Source: Gautieria morchelliformis (lineage: Eukaryota > Basidiomycota > Agaricomycetes > Gomphales > Gomphaceae). Taken from it: a DNA stretch of 64,000 bases. Positions 18,419 to 30,975 of this stretch are shown in pieces; position 1 is the stretch's first letter; each line of letters opens with the position of its first letter. The stretch lies in contig WHVA01000148.1 in assembly GCA_015179125.1 (NCBI GenBank), forward strand, positions 62,001 through 126,000, read 5' to 3'. The position numbers and the translations under genes were made by a program. The notes under the pieces are model-generated. The model had not been told where the DNA came from. It saw only the letters and a program-made list of their open reading frames with translations, and did no database searches.

Positions 18419-19450
18419 ATGCCTGCATTTCTCAGGGATCCTTCTACTCCAGAGAGAAATCGTCAGCAGGAGCGTGAAAGGGGAAGGGAGGAGCAAGAGG
18501 GTCATATGACATCACCCACTGATCGGAGAGCAGGTGCACTTGCTGCTGATGCTGTCAGAGCTCAGGACCAGCCTCCCCCTCCACCACAGCCTTTTGCCAT
18601 CCCTCACCCTCCTCCTAGAAGCAATGTCGCTGATCCTTTTCAACAACCTGTGGCTGGGCGATCATGTCCTCCTATCCTCGCGGGGCCACCACATCCTCCT
18701 ATGCCTGCAGGGCCTTCATGTCCTCCCAATCCCAGTCCTGGACAGCAGGTGGGAGCCCTTCATACTCAGTTAGCAGAAATACCAGCAGCACAGCCCATGA
18801 GAAGATACAGGAGGAGCCTATACAGCCACCTCCCAATCTTCCTGTGGTTGGTTCTGCAGGAATTGCACAGTTGCATGCTCAGGCTGCTGAGCAGTCTGCT
18901 ATATTGCAGCAATTGGAAAGAGGTAGACAGGCAGCTAATCCTCATGTAGTAGGTTCTGCAGGAGTGGCAGCATTGCAGGCTCAGGCCAATGCAATAAGAC
19001 CAATGCCTCCGCTACTCCCTGCACTTCTGGGGCCTCTTCAGTGACTCCCTGCACCTCCTCAGCCTCCTCAGCCACTCCCTGCTCCTCCTCAGCCTCTTCT
19101 GCAACTCCCTGCACCTCCACAGCCTCTTCTGCCACTCCCTGCACCTCCTCAGCCTCCTCAGCCACACCCTGTACCTCCGCAGCGTCCTCAGCGAGCTCCT
19201 CCTCCTATTCCACTCGGTCGCTCTAGAATAATCGAGGCAGATGTGCTGCGTCATGATCTGGGTCCCATGGTTATTCCCTGCCCTGACTGTGGAGCATTAC
19301 ACTGGATGGCAGAACATCTGCTGAGATCCTCAAATCGGTGGCCCAGATTTGGTGATTGCTGTTTAGAAGGAAAGGTGCAGCTTCCAGAGCTGCCAGTGCT
19401 CCCTCAGCCATTGAGACGGCTCTTAGAGGGCCAGGACCCTGAGGCCAAAC
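18419..19450 (+). pseudogene. Helitron RepHel protein, N-terminal region (Hel-D piece 1)
   Basis: Starts MPAFLRDPSTPERNRQQ. The Pro-rich region has repeats VVGSAGVAALQAQA, and a PAPPQ array lies at 19040-19195. Then comes HDLGPMVIPCPDCGALHWM (about 19252-19308), the CxxC motif found just before the Rep region of fungal Helitron proteins, and LLEGQDPEAK, where the copia element interrupts. The frame changes once between about 18780 and 18800, and there is a TGA at about 19040 within the Pro array where Hel-C has CGA. Hel-C shows the intact version of this region. Confidence 0.85.
19040..19195 (+). repeat. 30-bp Pro-rich coding repeat in Hel-D
   Basis: Five imperfect units of CTCCCTGCACCTCCTCAGCC type, homologous to 12455-12612. 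Confidence 0.85.
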
Positions 19451-19947
19451 TGTTGAGGACAGGAATTATAGGCAGTAGGTATGGACTTGTTGCTCAAAAG
19501 AATAGACTAGAAATTAATTCACTCTCTCAGTGAATTTAGTTGTCACTATAAATATATTATACACTACCTAGAAATTAATTCACTACAGAGGATTTCTAGG
19601 TCAATAAATCGAAAGAATGCTAGACTAATTTACTTGCCTCTCTCAGTGAATTTAGTTGTCACTGAGAGAGGGGGAAATTGTTTCACTGCGCATGTACTAC
19701 TATCCGGCCCTTTAGCGCCCAAGAGCTCGCGCGTCGAAGTCATTTCAGACTCCGCTGGGTGCAGCCGCTTGTGAAAGTAGGAATAACAAAATGAAATAGA
19801 GAGACAGGGAGTGAGTGGAAAATTTCGAAAATAACCAGAGAAATGGATGCATGATACAAGAAAAACATGAGAAGAAATTGAGAAAGCACACAACAAATTG
19901 GATATATTATGCTTGATTTTGGTGCAGGAGCATCAATGCACCCAACA
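19451..19947 (-). repeat. LTR of the copia element (3' LTR, family Lc495)
   Basis: Reads TGTTGAGGACAGG to CACCCAACA on the + strand, 497 bp. The pair is at 24205-24698. Solo copies of the family are at 37495-37992 and 46073-46559. Confidence 0.9.
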
Positions 19948-22900
19948 CGCCCCCTCAAGCTTAATATATTCCGATTTGCTCGTTGAGGATCTTCACTCTA
20001 GGACTAGAAAGTCCTTTGGTGAGGATATCTGCCAACATTTGTTCGGTTGGCAAATAAACGAGCTTGGCTTGTTGATTTTTGATTATATCTCGAAGGAAAT
20101 ATAATCTGATGTCGAAATGTTTGGTTCTCGTGTGTTGTTGAGTGCCATATGTGATGGCAATGGCTGATTGATTGTCTGAATAAATTTTGATGGGTCTGTT
20201 CAGTGGTTGGAATATTTCAGAAATAAAATGGCGCATCCAGAGAGCCTCTTTGCCTGTATGGGTCAGGGCGACGAATTCGGCTTCAGTTGATGAGAGGGCT
20301 ATTATCGACTGTTTCTGGAAACTCCATGAAACAGTGCCTCCATCAATCTGAAATAAGTATGCCGAATACGAACGCCTATGACTCTGTGAACCCCAATCCG
20401 CATCTGAATACCCCATCAAGCCATCTCGATTTCTTCCAAGTGTGAGCTTGTAATGCTTCGTGCCTTTCAAATATTTGAAGACACGTTTGACTGCATTCCA
20501 ATGTGTGCCACCTGGATTTTCGAGGAATTGCGAAAGCAATGACACCGCAAATGCAATGTCAGGTCGAGTGGCTACAGCTGCCCACATCAGTGATCCTATA
20601 GCTTGCCTGTATGGAAATTTCGACATGGCTTTCTTGCCTCTCTCTGTAGAAGGACATTGGTCTTTAGATAATTTTACGGCTGGATCAAGAGGCGTAGCGT
20701 AAGTCTTTGCATCTTCGAGATTGAATTTTTTGATGATCTTCTCGATGTATGCAGGTTGTGAAATTGCAATAGTTTTCTTCTGCCAGTCTCTTTCGATTTT
20801 GAGATTCAATAGCCAATGAATCTCGCCTAGATCTTTCATACTGAAGACCTGAGCAAGATCTCGTTTGACTTCGTCCAGGACTGACTGATTCTCAGCTGTG
20901 ATGGTGAGATCATCCACAGCTGTTGCAATGATCACATGCCCCTTTCCGCCACGTCTATAAAATACAGCCCCATCTGTGGCTGACGTAGTGAATCCTAATT
21001 TGTGGAATTCACCACTTAGACGTTTATACCATTCCCTTCCAGATTGTTTGAGGCCATAGAGTGCTTTCTTCAAAAGTAGCACTTCGTCTTTATCTCTAGA
21101 CTCATATCCATACGGCTGCTTCATGTAAATAGGTTCAGGCAGTGTAGCATTGAGGTATGCATAGTCCACGTCCATTTGATGGATAGGCCAGTCATTCCTA
21201 GCAGCAATGGCGCATATGATCCGTAGGGAGGATAACCGAGCAACAGGTGAGTATGTTCATCATAGTCGACTCCAAAGTTCTGTGTGAAGCCTTGGGCGAC
21301 CATTCTCGATTTAGGCATTATTGGTTTCCCTTCTGGGTTACGCTTCCAAAGGTAGACCCATTTATTACCGACAATATTGGCTCCAGGAGGTGGTTTGGCT
21401 CGTTCCCACACTCCCTTGTCGATTAGGGCCTCATACTCTTTGTCCATTGATTTCTTCCATATAGGATTATTCAGAGCTTCGTCTGCATTGCTAGGTTCAA
21501 TTTGACTCAAATCCGGCGCCTTGTTATTGTTTTGACCGTCGGTTAGAAACGCACTGATGGCACACTCATAGCTACTGATGCCATCAATCTCGGAGGATAA
21601 TTCTTGGTCGAATAAAATTTCTTTATGGTCCTCAACGTCCTCGTAAGCTAGCGTAGTCATATGTGCGCCAGCTTGTCTCTGGGTTTGAGATCTTGTTACG
21701 GGACCTGATGGGGCCGGCTGCACTTGTTGTTGACGGATCCTTTCGCTTCTCCTTATCGGTTCAGCTTCTCTAGGTCTGTCATCAACTCCCTGAATAGGTT
21801 GCAGCTTTTCAAGATATTCCTCTGGTGCATTTTCATCAATTTCTTCGATCTTTGCCTCTTCGCTGACTAAGCGACCGGGTACAGGCACTGATGCCGGAAT
21901 GGCCTTCTTCTCCTCTCTAGACGTAGGTAGCTTGGATTCTTCAATAGAAATGATTGGGACCTTTCCCTTCTTCATCTCTGAATCAAACACAATGTTCCGC
22001 TCGACAGAAACTTTGTGCGAGTCAGGCCAATAAATATAATGACCATGGCTCTGCGCAGAAATTCCTATCCACCGAGCTCTCTTGGCACGAGCTTCTAATT
22101 TATCTCCCTGAGTGACCTTAACATAGACTTCAGTTCCCCACGCGTGAATGTCTTTGAGATTCGGTTTCTCATGGTGGATCATCTCGTAGGGCGTTTTATC
22201 CGGTAGGGCTCTTGTGTGCGTCCTGTTCCTAAGATAATTGGCATGCTGTATTGCATAGCCCATAATATCTTAGGAAGGCCTGATTCTAACAGCATGGCAC
22301 GAGTTCTCTCAGTGAGAGTTCGGTTCAGACGTTCGGCAACACCATTAGACTCTGGTGTGTCGTGTACCGTCAACTGATGCTTCGTGCCTTGTTTGGCTAG
22401 ATGCTGTTCGAATTCAGAGCTCGTATACTCGCCCCCTCGATCAGAAACAAGTGCCTTGATGTGTACATTTCTCTGTCGAAGCATTAAAGCCTCATAGAGC
22501 TTGTACTTTGAGAATGCTTCTGATTTGTTCGCCATGAGATAGATCACCGATTCTCTTGAGTAATCATCGATAAAGGAGACATAATATGACTTCTTATCAA
22601 TTGTGAGGTGCCTTGCAGGTCCCCAGACATCAGAATAAATTCTGTCACCGAATTTTGATGTTCGGTCTCTGGGTTCTCGAGGAAGAGGTTTGCGTGCAAT
22701 CTTGGGCTGAATACACGCATCGCAGACAATTCTATCGCCTGTGGAGCTCAGTTCAATGCCCAATATCATGCCATGATTTAATAGATGTTGTAGGGACTTC
22801 CTGGTGAGATGTGCCCCATTTTTTTGATGAATTTCCATGGCAGACAAACACATATGGGCTTGAGCACTTGGTGACTGGAGGTCTAGTCGATATAAACCAT

Positions 22901-24204
22901 TGACCTTCGGTGCTTGCATCAATACCTTCCAGTAGCGTTAGATATTGTGCATTTCTGGCCACCGAGTCGAATGTCGTAGCCAGCATCATCGCACCGACCG
23001 ATCGAGACGAGGGTAGCAGCAATTTTTGGAGCATAATATGTATCTTGCAACGTGACTTCTACTGTTTTATCTCCAACCTTGTTGGATAATACAAGCAGTC
23101 CTGAACCGAAGGCATCAAAAGTGCCTTTGTTGGCTGCTCGGATAGTCCTCGGCTGTGAGAATTGACAGTAGTTCCTCAATAAATGTTTGTGAGGAGTCAT
23201 GTGCGATGTCGTTCCGGTGTCGAGTATAACTATAACTCCTGAGGATGTGCTCAAATTGAAATTAGAGCACTCGTTAAAATTGGTGAAGGCAAGATGTCCA
23301 TCACCACTTTCCTCAGAAGAGGACTCTTCTTCGGCAACATTCGCTTTTGCTTTACCCTTCTTCTTCTTCTGGCTTTGGCTTTTTTCTTCTGACGTGGTCC
23401 TTGACCTTCTTTACCACCTCCTTTAGCCCAGCAATTTCGATGGAATGTCCAGGCTTTTTGCAGTTGGTGCATACATGCGCCTTCTGCCCCTTCTGGTCCT
23501 TCTTAGTAGATGAACCAATAAACACCTGCTCTTCTTGCGGGAGTGTTTCTTCCTGTCATACTGAGCCTTTAGTACCCTAATAATATTATCAGGGACCAAT
23601 GGCATCCCGCATTCTTCAAGCGAAGTGGTAAGGGCGTTCATGACTGCCTCATAGGATGGTGGAAGTGATGCAAGGATGATGTCCATGAATTCTTCTTCGG
23701 AAACTCTGGCTCCCATCTCATTAAGACGAGCATATAGGTCTTGGGCCTTGTCCAATGATCTCTCAAGTCTCCATCCTCAGGACATCTCATACTGCGGAGT
23801 TGTCGCTGCAGGCTGGTGAGGACCATCTTGGGCTTTTTGGTCATCTCATTGACCAATGCATCCCAAGTCTCTTTTGCTGTCTTCTGCTTCTGTAGCATCA
23901 GGGCTAATGACTCTGACACTGAGACGATGATTTGGGTCTTGGCTTGTCCTTCTCTAGCAAGGTATCTCTCCAGCTTCTCCTCAGCCTTATCCATCTGAGT
24001 TCCTCAGCTTCTGTAAGAATATGGCCTGGGGGCATAACTGGAGGATCAGGAGGTCGAGTGACTCTCCCTTCTACATGCTTGAGTAGATTTTTGGACTCGA
24101 AATAGCTGATGAGAGTGGCTCGCCACAATGGCCAATTACTACCATCAGTAGCAAGCTTCTCAACACCCAATAGCTTCTCAGAAGTGTTCCGGGGCCATAA
24201 CCCT

Positions 24205-24698
24205 GTTGAGGACAGGAATTATAGGCAGTAGGTATGGACTTGTTGCTCAAAAGAATAGACTAGAAATTAATTCACTCTCTCAGTGAATTAGTTGTCACTA
24301 TAAATATATTATACACTACCTAGAAATTAATTCACTACAGAGGATTTCTAGGTCAATAAATCGAAAGAATGCTAGACTAATTTACTTGCCTCTCTCAGTG
24401 AATTTAGTTGTCACTGAGAGAGGGGGAAATTGTTTCACTGCGCATGTACTACTATCCGGCCTTTAGCGCCCAAGAGCTCGCGCGTCGAAGTCATTTCAGA
24501 CTCCGCTGGGTGCAGCCGCTTGTGAAAGTAGGAATAACAAAATGAAATAGAGAGACAGGGAGTGAGTGGAAAATTTCGAAAATAACCAGGGAAATGGATG
24601 CATGATACAAGAACAACATGAGAAGAAATTGAGAAAGCACACAACAAATTGGATATATTATGCTTGATTTTGGTGCAGGAGCATCAATGCACCCAACA
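24205..24698 (-). repeat. LTR of the copia element (5' LTR, family Lc495)
   Basis: 494 bp, about 99 percent identical to 19451-19947. Followed by the target duplication CAAAC and the resumed Helitron frame (QFRQNIRQYN). Confidence 0.9.
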
Positions 24699-24703
24699 CA
24701 AAC

Positions 24704-26585
24704 AGTTTCGCCAGAACATCAGGCAGTATAATGCGGCATTTGCATTCACTTCCTTGGGTGCCAGCTTTGACCTAGATTTGCTTCAGGGGGGTCGTGGTCC
24801 ATATGTCCTCAAGCTACAGGGCGAACTGTATCATATTCATGGCTCTCTCATCCCTAACCCTGGGAGGGAGATAAAGTATGCCCAACTTTATATATATGAT
24901 CCAGCATTGGCTTTGGCACAGAGGAACACGTGTAACCCAGGTCTGTCTCCAACTATCATGGGAGACTTGCAGGAAATGCTCCTCCTATGCAATCCTCATG
25001 TTCCCATATATAGCCAAGTGACCGAGAGGCTCAGAGCTCAGGGACAGAATGGTGAGATCCGGGCTAGGCTCACATACAGGGAACACAGGATCCTAGGAGG
25101 TATAATATCCCTACTGCGGATGAGATTGCGGTGGTTCTTCCTGGAGATGGCATCAACCCTGAACCTAGGGATGTTATTGTCCAGCTCAAAGGTGGACACT
25201 TTCAAAGGGTATCCAATATGAATCCAAACTATGCCTCTCTTCACTATGTCTTGCTCTTTCCCAGGGGAGAGTTGGGGTGGCAACCTGGTATCCGCTATCG
25301 CCAATTACCAGGCGAGCATGAGTGACGTGGGCGTGTCACCCAAATTCAGTACCATTCCTATCGTCTCTTCCAGAGACCAGAAGAACCTACAACACTCCTG
25401 CGTGCCGGCAAATTATTCCAGCAGTACATTGTAGACTCTTGGGCCACTGCAGAGCAAAGCAGGCTGTGGTGGATCAGGACAAATCAACACACTCTCTGTG
25501 CTGAGATGTATAACCAGATGATGGATGTGTTTCATTGCAATGACAATGACAGAGATCCAAACAACTTGGGCACAAGATCCAGTCTGCCTGCCACATTTCA
25601 GGGGGGGACACGGGACATGCAGGAAAACCTGCAGAACTCTCTGGCCATTTCAAGGAAGTATGATGTGGCTGATCTCTTTATTACCATGACTGCCAATCCC
25701 AACTGGCGGGAGATATTGGATGTGTTGTTGCCTGGACAAACTCCTCAGGACAGACCTGACCTGGTGTCGCGGGTTTCCAGCTCAAAAAGAAATACTTGAT
25801 TGACTTGATCGTCAAGGAAAAGATTTTTGGGGAAACCGTCGCTCGTGTCCACACCATTGAATTCCAGAAAAGGGGACTCCCACACATGCATATTCTTATC
25901 TGGTTTGAAAGAGATTCCAAGATCAGACATCCACATGAGGTGGATTCAATGATTTCAGCAGAGTTCCCTGATCCAGAGACTCATCCTGTCCTCTACTGGT
26001 TGGTCTGTGACCTGATGACACATGGTCCCTGTGGGAAAATGAATCAAAACGCACCCTGCATGGAAAATGGCAAGTGCAAGAAAAACTTCCCAAAGCCATT
26101 CTGTGAGGAAACCAGTCTGAATGAGGATGGATATCCAAAATATCGTCATTGCAATGATGGAAGGCTGCACAATGTCAGAGGTGACATGCTGGACAACAGA
26201 TGGGTTGTGCCATACTCTGCTCTGCTCTTGCTCAAATTCTGGTGTCACATCAACCCTGAACTCACCATCAATGTGAGGTGTATCAAGTATATCCACAAGT
26301 ATCTCTACAAGGGCCATGATCTGACCACCATGGAGTTTGGTTGCACCCAGGATGAAATTAAGCAGTACCTGGATGCTCGCTATGTCAGTGCTCATGAGGC
26401 CTGTTGGAGGTTGCTGGAGCAGGCCACACCCAGGTGCCTGCAGTCATGGCACTGCCAGTCCATGAAAAGGACCATCACACAATTATCTTTGATCCCAACC
26501 AGGATGTGGACAACATCCTCGAAAGGGCTGAGGCGAAAAAGGCACCGCCCATGGCTTACTTTGAGGCCAATGATATCTACCCTGA
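24704..26585 (+). pseudogene. Helitron Rep nickase region (Hel-D piece 2)
   Basis: Resumes with QFRQNIRQYNAAFAF, then GRGPYVLKLQGELYH, then NLQNSLAISRKYDVADLFITM (Helitron-like N domain). The HUH motif GLPHMHILIW is near 25875-25905, and the two-tyrosine motif KYIHKYLYKGHD near 26285-26320. These residues cut and rejoin the DNA strand in rolling-circle transposition, with metal bound by the two His. The catalytic motifs are intact, but the frame shifts about four times (near 25100, 25320, 25790 and 26420). The piece ends in MAYFEANDIYP, where the gypsy element is inserted. Confidence 0.9.
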
Positions 26586-27065
26586 TGTAAGGGCAACCCT
26601 GGCTAGTCGTGGAGATCACACTACCACACAACTGACAAGGGGAAATCCAAAGTATGTATAAATGAACAGAGCATACAAGAGAAGGGGTTCTCACCTGACA
26701 AGGGGAAATCCAAAGAGAAAAGTCTAAGGACCCCCAATGTCAGCGAGCCCGTATTATACTACGCTGCGCAGCCAGGGACAACACTTGGCACCCGCCATCA
26801 ACCCTGCATCCCCCTGACCCTTGATCGACCCTTGATGCTACCTATTATGCGAGTCGCTTGATTTCCGACACTGTTCCGGGGCGGAAGTCGGAAATTGGAG
26901 TGGAACTGGCAAGGCGAACGGAACTGGTGGAAGTTCTCCCAGAAGCGGAATCGTTCCCGAAAGCGGATGCGGAGATGGAATCGGAACCGGAAGCGGAGTC
27001 GGAAATGGAGTCGGAACTGGGTGTGGTGTCGGAACTGGAAATGGAAAACAGGGTGTCCCCTGACA
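26586..27065 (-). repeat. 3' LTR of the gypsy chromovirus
   Basis: TGTAAGGGCAACC to CCCCTGACA. Dense in CGGAA/TTCCG words. The end of the pol frame extends about 220 bp into it. Confidence 0.95.
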
Positions 27066-30000
27066 TCACCCCCCCTCTAGCGTGCTGCGTCCTCGAAGCA
27101 CGGGACACAAGGGATTGAAATGCCAGCGAGCGGATTCGGCGAGGGGCACCTGGATGTGTCCTATAGAACTCCCGGAGTTTGTCAGGAGCGGAAACATCTT
27201 GCTCCGGGACCCAAGAATTCTCCTCGTACCCATACCCTTCCCATTTCACGAGGAATTGGAGTCGTCCTCGCACAAACCGGCTGTCCAGGATCCGTTCCAC
27301 CACGTAGTGCTCTTCCCCATCTACAATTTCTGGCGGAGGTGGCGGATGAGCCTTCCGATGTGGAATTGGGTCCTCAAGCATAGGGAGTAACTTCACCACG
27401 TTGAAGACGGGGTGGAGGCGGGACATGGACATCGGAAGTCGGAGGCGGTATGCATTCCGTCCAACCCTCCGCGTCACTGTGAAGGGCCCAAGGTAGCGGT
27501 GGGCAAGCTTCTGCGAAGGGCGTGTGGTGCGGATGTCACTTGCATCTAGGTACACCTTGTCTCCAACTTGGTACTCTGGGGCAGGAACCCGGCGTCGGTT
27601 GTAGTACCTTGCCATGTCATCCTTGGCCTTCGCAAGGGCCGACTTGGCTTCCGAAAGGGTGGAGTCCATGCGGTCTCGGAACTCGTTGACCGTCTCGAGT
27701 CGGGACTCAGCCTGGCGTGGTTCGAAGCCCATCCGCGGGTGTCGTCCGGAGTCAAGCATGAAGGGAGTCTGTTGTGTGGCGGAATGGACATGGTTGTTGT
27801 ATTGGAATTCCGCCAGCGGAAGTAACTCATCCCAGTCATCCTGCCTCTCATTGACAAAGAGGCGGAGATATTGCTCTAACTCCTGATTGACCCGTTCCGT
27901 CTGTCCGTCGCCCTGCGGATGGTACGCTGTGGTGGTAGCCAGCTTTATGCCGAGCAGGCGGTAGAGCTCCCGAGTCAGTTCCGCGACAAACTGCGGACCT
28001 CGGTCGGAAACAACTTGCTTCGGGAGCCCATGCAACTTCCAGACATGTGCAAGGAACAGGCGGGCCGCTCCGAGGGCTGTGATCGTCGTGTGCGTCGGAA
28101 TGAAGTGGGACACCTTGCTCACCGAATCCACGACGTTCATGATCGCGTCGTAGCCATGAGACTCTGGGAGTTCAACGATGAAGTCGACACTGATGGTGTC
28201 CCAGCGGGATTCGGGAATCGGGAGCGGAACAAGTTCTCCGACGGGCGGACGTCGTTGCGCTTTGTTTCGGAGACAAAGGTCACACGTCTTCACGTACTGT
28301 CCGATGTAGCGGGACATCTGAGGCCACCAGTAATTCCGAGCCACTAACTCCAGCGTCTTCCACCTGCCAGCATGCCCAGCGACCCGTGTGTCATGGTGCT
28401 GGGACACGATGCGACGGCGGAGGTCCGCCCCACCCGGAACATAGACCTTGCCTCTGAAGTGGAGCAGTCCATCACGTTCCGACCATTCCGCTGCCCGTAC
28501 AGACCGTGAGTGCCCTTTCCGGAGTTCCTCCACTGCCTTCACCACCGACTCCTCCTTCTCCCCATTCCGGTACTGCCTCCGGATATCCCGGAGCATTTCC
28601 GCTTCCGCCCCAACTGCAGTTACTCCTTCTAGGGCACGGATTGCAAAGAGACTTGGGCGGAGCAGTGTCATATCCGCGTTGTCTCCACTTCCGCTTCCGT
28701 GATCCGCGCGGCGGGATAGGGCATCGGGCTTGCCCATGGTGCGGCCGGGGCGGTGGTGGAGCATGAAGTCAAACCGGGACAGGTGTAGGGACCACCGTGC
28801 TTGTCGTCGGTTCAGCTTCTTAGACGTGCGGAAATACTCGAGGTTCTTGTGGTCTGTCCAGATCTCAAAAGGGCATAGAGCACCCTCGAGGAAGTGTCGC
28901 CACTCCTCCAGTGCTCGGATGATTGCCAGCATCTCCTTGTCATGGATCTCATAGTTCTGCTCGACCGGACTAAGGCTCTTAGAGAAGAAGGCAATCGGAT
29001 GCCACCCCCCACCATCTTCCGATGACTGCTGTGACAAGACCGCTCCGGTAGCTGCGTCGGAAGAATCCGCCTCGACTCGATAAGGGCGAGCGTCGTCGGG
29101 AAAGATCAGGACCGGAGCGGAAGTGATCAGCTCCTTGAGTTTGTCAAAGGAAGTCTGTTCCGGCTCTCCCCACCGCCATCCAACCTCCTTCTTGGTGAGG
29201 TCGAAGAGGGCACGGGCGTGGCAGGAGAAGTCCTTGATGAACCGCCGGTAGAAATTGACAAACCCAATGAAGGACTGGACCTCCTTCTTGTTTCGCGGCA
29301 CGGGCCAATCCGATACACCGGAAACTTTGACTGGGTCCATTTCCACCTTCCCTTCCGACACAATCACCCCAAGATACTCTATCCGCGTCCGCTCAAATTC
29401 GCACTTTTCCGGCTTGAGACACAGGTTGTACTCCCGGAGCCGTTCCAGCACTCTCCGCACGACTTCCCGATGTTCGGACATTGTTTTCGTGAAAATGAGG
29501 ATGTCATCGAGGTAGATGCAGACAACCCCTTCTGCTATCATGTCACGGAAAATGTCATTCATCATCGTCTGGAATGTGGCGGGACTGTTGGTGAGGCCAA
29601 AGAACATGACCTGTGGCTCAAAGAGTCCTCGATTGGTGCGGAATGCGGCCTTCCACTCGTCTCCCTCTCGGATCCGGACATTGTTGAAGCCCCAGCGGAC
29701 ATCCAGCTTAGTGAAGTACCTCGCCCCGCGGAGTTGTGTGATCAGTTCGGAAATGAGTGGAATGGGGTACCGGTTCTTGATCGTGATCGCATTCAAGGCC
29801 CGGTAGTCCTGCACAAGTCTGAGCGAGCCATCCTTCTTCTTGATGAAGAACACCGGAGATGCCATGGGTGACTTGGAGGGGCGGATCCTCCCTGTACGGA
29901 GGTTTTCCGCAAGGAATGCATCGAGCTCTACCTGCTCCTTGGGTGACAGCGGGTAGACCTTGCAGTTGGTGGGCTTTGACCCAGGCTCCAACTCGATGGC

Positions 30001-30192
30001 GTGGTCCCACAGCTTCCGTGGAGGCAGGGTATCAAACGACTCCTTGGAAAAGACGTCCTCAAACTCCCGCAGGTACTCCGGAATTTCCGCCTCCACTCTA
30101 TCATACCTCTTAGAGGCTTCAGCAAGGCATTGCGAGATATTTCCGGTGGCGCGGATGTGTTCCGCCTCCGGCGGAAGGTTTACGTACAGCAA
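26845..30192 (-). CDS. Gypsy pol block: reverse transcriptase, RNase H, integrase, chromodomain
   Basis: Open block of 1115 residues. Seen in order: RT with KKDGSLRLVQDYRALN and YLDDILIF; RNase H with VEADSSDAATGAVLSQ; the integrase zinc region with HDTRVAGHAGRW and CDLCLRNK; the catalytic core with VDFIVELP and TTAYHPQGDGQTERVNQ; a chromodomain with YVVERILDSRFVRGRLQFLV and WEGYGYEENSWVPEQ. The chromodomain places it among chromoviruses, which target heterochromatin. Part of the element at 26586-32814. Confidence 0.93.
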   Translation of the reverse strand: MLYVNLPPEAEHIRATGNISQCLAEASKRYDRVEAEIPEYLREFEDVFSKESFDTLPPRKLWDHAIELEPGSKPTNCKVYPLSPKEQVELDAFLAENLRTGRIRPSKSPMASPVFFIKKKDGSLRLVQDYRALNAITIKNRYPIPLISELITQLRGARYFTKLDVRWGFNNVRIREGDEWKAAFRTNRGLFEPQVMFFGLTNSPATFQTMMNDIFRDMIAEGVVCIYLDDILIFTKTMSEHREVVRRVLERLREYNLCLKPEKCEFERTRIEYLGVIVSEGKVEMDPVKVSGVSDWPVPRNKKEVQSFIGFVNFYRRFIKDFSCHARALFDLTKKEVGWRWGEPEQTSFDKLKELITSAPVLIFPDDARPYRVEADSSDAATGAVLSQQSSEDGGGWHPIAFFSKSLSPVEQNYEIHDKEMLAIIRALEEWRHFLEGALCPFEIWTDHKNLEYFRTSKKLNRRQARWSLHLSRFDFMLHHRPGRTMGKPDALSRRADHGSGSGDNADMTLLRPSLFAIRALEGVTAVGAEAEMLRDIRRQYRNGEKEESVVKAVEELRKGHSRSVRAAEWSERDGLLHFRGKVYVPGGADLRRRIVSQHHDTRVAGHAGRWKTLELVARNYWWPQMSRYIGQYVKTCDLCLRNKAQRRPPVGELVPLPIPESRWDTISVDFIVELPESHGYDAIMNVVDSVSKVSHFIPTHTTITALGAARLFLAHVWKLHGLPKQVVSDRGPQFVAELTRELYRLLGIKLATTTAYHPQGDGQTERVNQELEQYLRLFVNERQDDWDELLPLAEFQYNNHVHSATQQTPFMLDSGRHPRMGFEPRQAESRLETVNEFRDRMDSTLSEAKSALAKAKDDMARYYNRRRVPAPEYQVGDKVYLDASDIRTTRPSQKLAHRYLGPFTVTRRVGRNAYRLRLPMSMSRLHPVFNVVKLLPMLEDPIPHRKAHPPPPPEIVDGEEHYVVERILDSRFVRGRLQFLVKWEGYGYEENSWVPEQDVSAPDKLREFYRTHPGAPRRIRSLAFQSLVSRASRTQHARGGVMSGDTLFSISSSDTTPSSDSISDSASGSDSISASAFGNDSASGRTSTSSVRLASSTPISDFRPGTVSEIKRLA

Positions 30193-30279
30193 GCGCTCCC
30201 CTTCCGTCAGAGTGTCTTCCAGGCCGAGTCGGATGGCGTCGGAATCGGAATTGGAAGGGGGATCCGGGTCAAATTCCGC

Positions 30280-30975
30280 TTACGAGTCTTCTTCTGCAAG
30301 CAGTGGATGGGGGCCGGAACGACATGTCTGTATGAGCCGTTCGGTCTTCCGCTGCTCCTGGCGCTCCTTCCGCACTTCCGACCGGCACATGTGACACTTG
30401 GCTGGACACCGACTCATCAGTACCTTCCGAGTCTGCCAATTGATCTCCGGGTTGTGCTCTTGAAGCCAGGTAAACCCGAGGATGATGTCTTGCTTCCCCA
30501 GGCTGGTGACAGCGAAGGAAGTGCGTTCCGAGTGTCCATCGTAGCGGAGAATTGTGTCCACTATCTCCGTGATGGACCCTGCCTCATTGGGGCTTCCATC
30601 CACATTGAACACCGGGATTGCACGTTGCAACTTCCGCGTCGTCAGTCGGTTCCGTTCCACATAGTCCCGGTCCATAAACTGACCAGTGGCCCCGCAATCG
30701 ACAAGGGCGGGTCCGGATTTGACTTCCGCCGTATCGGTCGTCTGGATCTCTACCTTAATGACTAGTGACTTGGGGCCAGGGGTGGCAGCAACAACATAGC
30801 GCTTCGGAAGGCGTCTCTCCCAAGGGCGGATGCGGGATGGACGGGGTGTCAGATTTGGTTTTTGTGTGACTTTATCCGGTGGGTCTGTACGAAGTGAGGG
30901 GAGTGGGGGCTTTTCATTCTCTACTTCAAGACAGGCAAACCGGTTATGTACAGGCAGCAGGGGCACACATCTCAC
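30280..30975 (-). CDS. Gypsy protease block
   Basis: Open block of 231 residues between gag and pol. VDCGATGQFMD is the aspartic protease active-site region, and ILGFTWLQEHNPEINW is the typical following motif. It overlaps the gag block end by a few bases. Confidence 0.85.
   Translation of the reverse strand: MRCVPLLPVHNRFACLEVENEKPPLPSLRTDPPDKVTQKPNLTPRPSRIRPWERRLPKRYVVAATPGPKSLVIKVEIQTTDTAEVKSGPALVDCGATGQFMDRDYVERNRLTTRKLQRAIPVFNVDGSPNEAGSITEIVDTILRYDGHSERTSFAVTSLGKQDIILGFTWLQEHNPEINWQTRKVLMSRCPAKCHMCRSEVRKERQEQRKTERLIQTCRSGPHPLLAEEDS

Larger units (their letters stand above)
19451..24698 (-). mobile_element. Ty1/copia element in Hel-D (nearly complete, broken)
   Basis: A 5248-bp element on the - strand with both LTRs and the target duplication CAAAC (19446-19450, 24699-24703). 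Parts, read right to left: gag (about 24170-23470), zinc-knuckle/protease area (about 23470-23000), integrase (about 22920-22180), reverse transcriptase (about 21500-20700) and RNase H (to 19961). The RT and RNase H part is a single open block of 404 residues. A purine-rich tract abuts the left LTR. The LTRs differ at roughly five of 495 positions, so the insertion is recent. The coding part is broken about five times. A fossil. Confidence 0.9.

Noticed and set aside
30001-30765. 254-residue frame on the + strand
   Set aside because: It is the antisense shadow of the gypsy protease and pol region.
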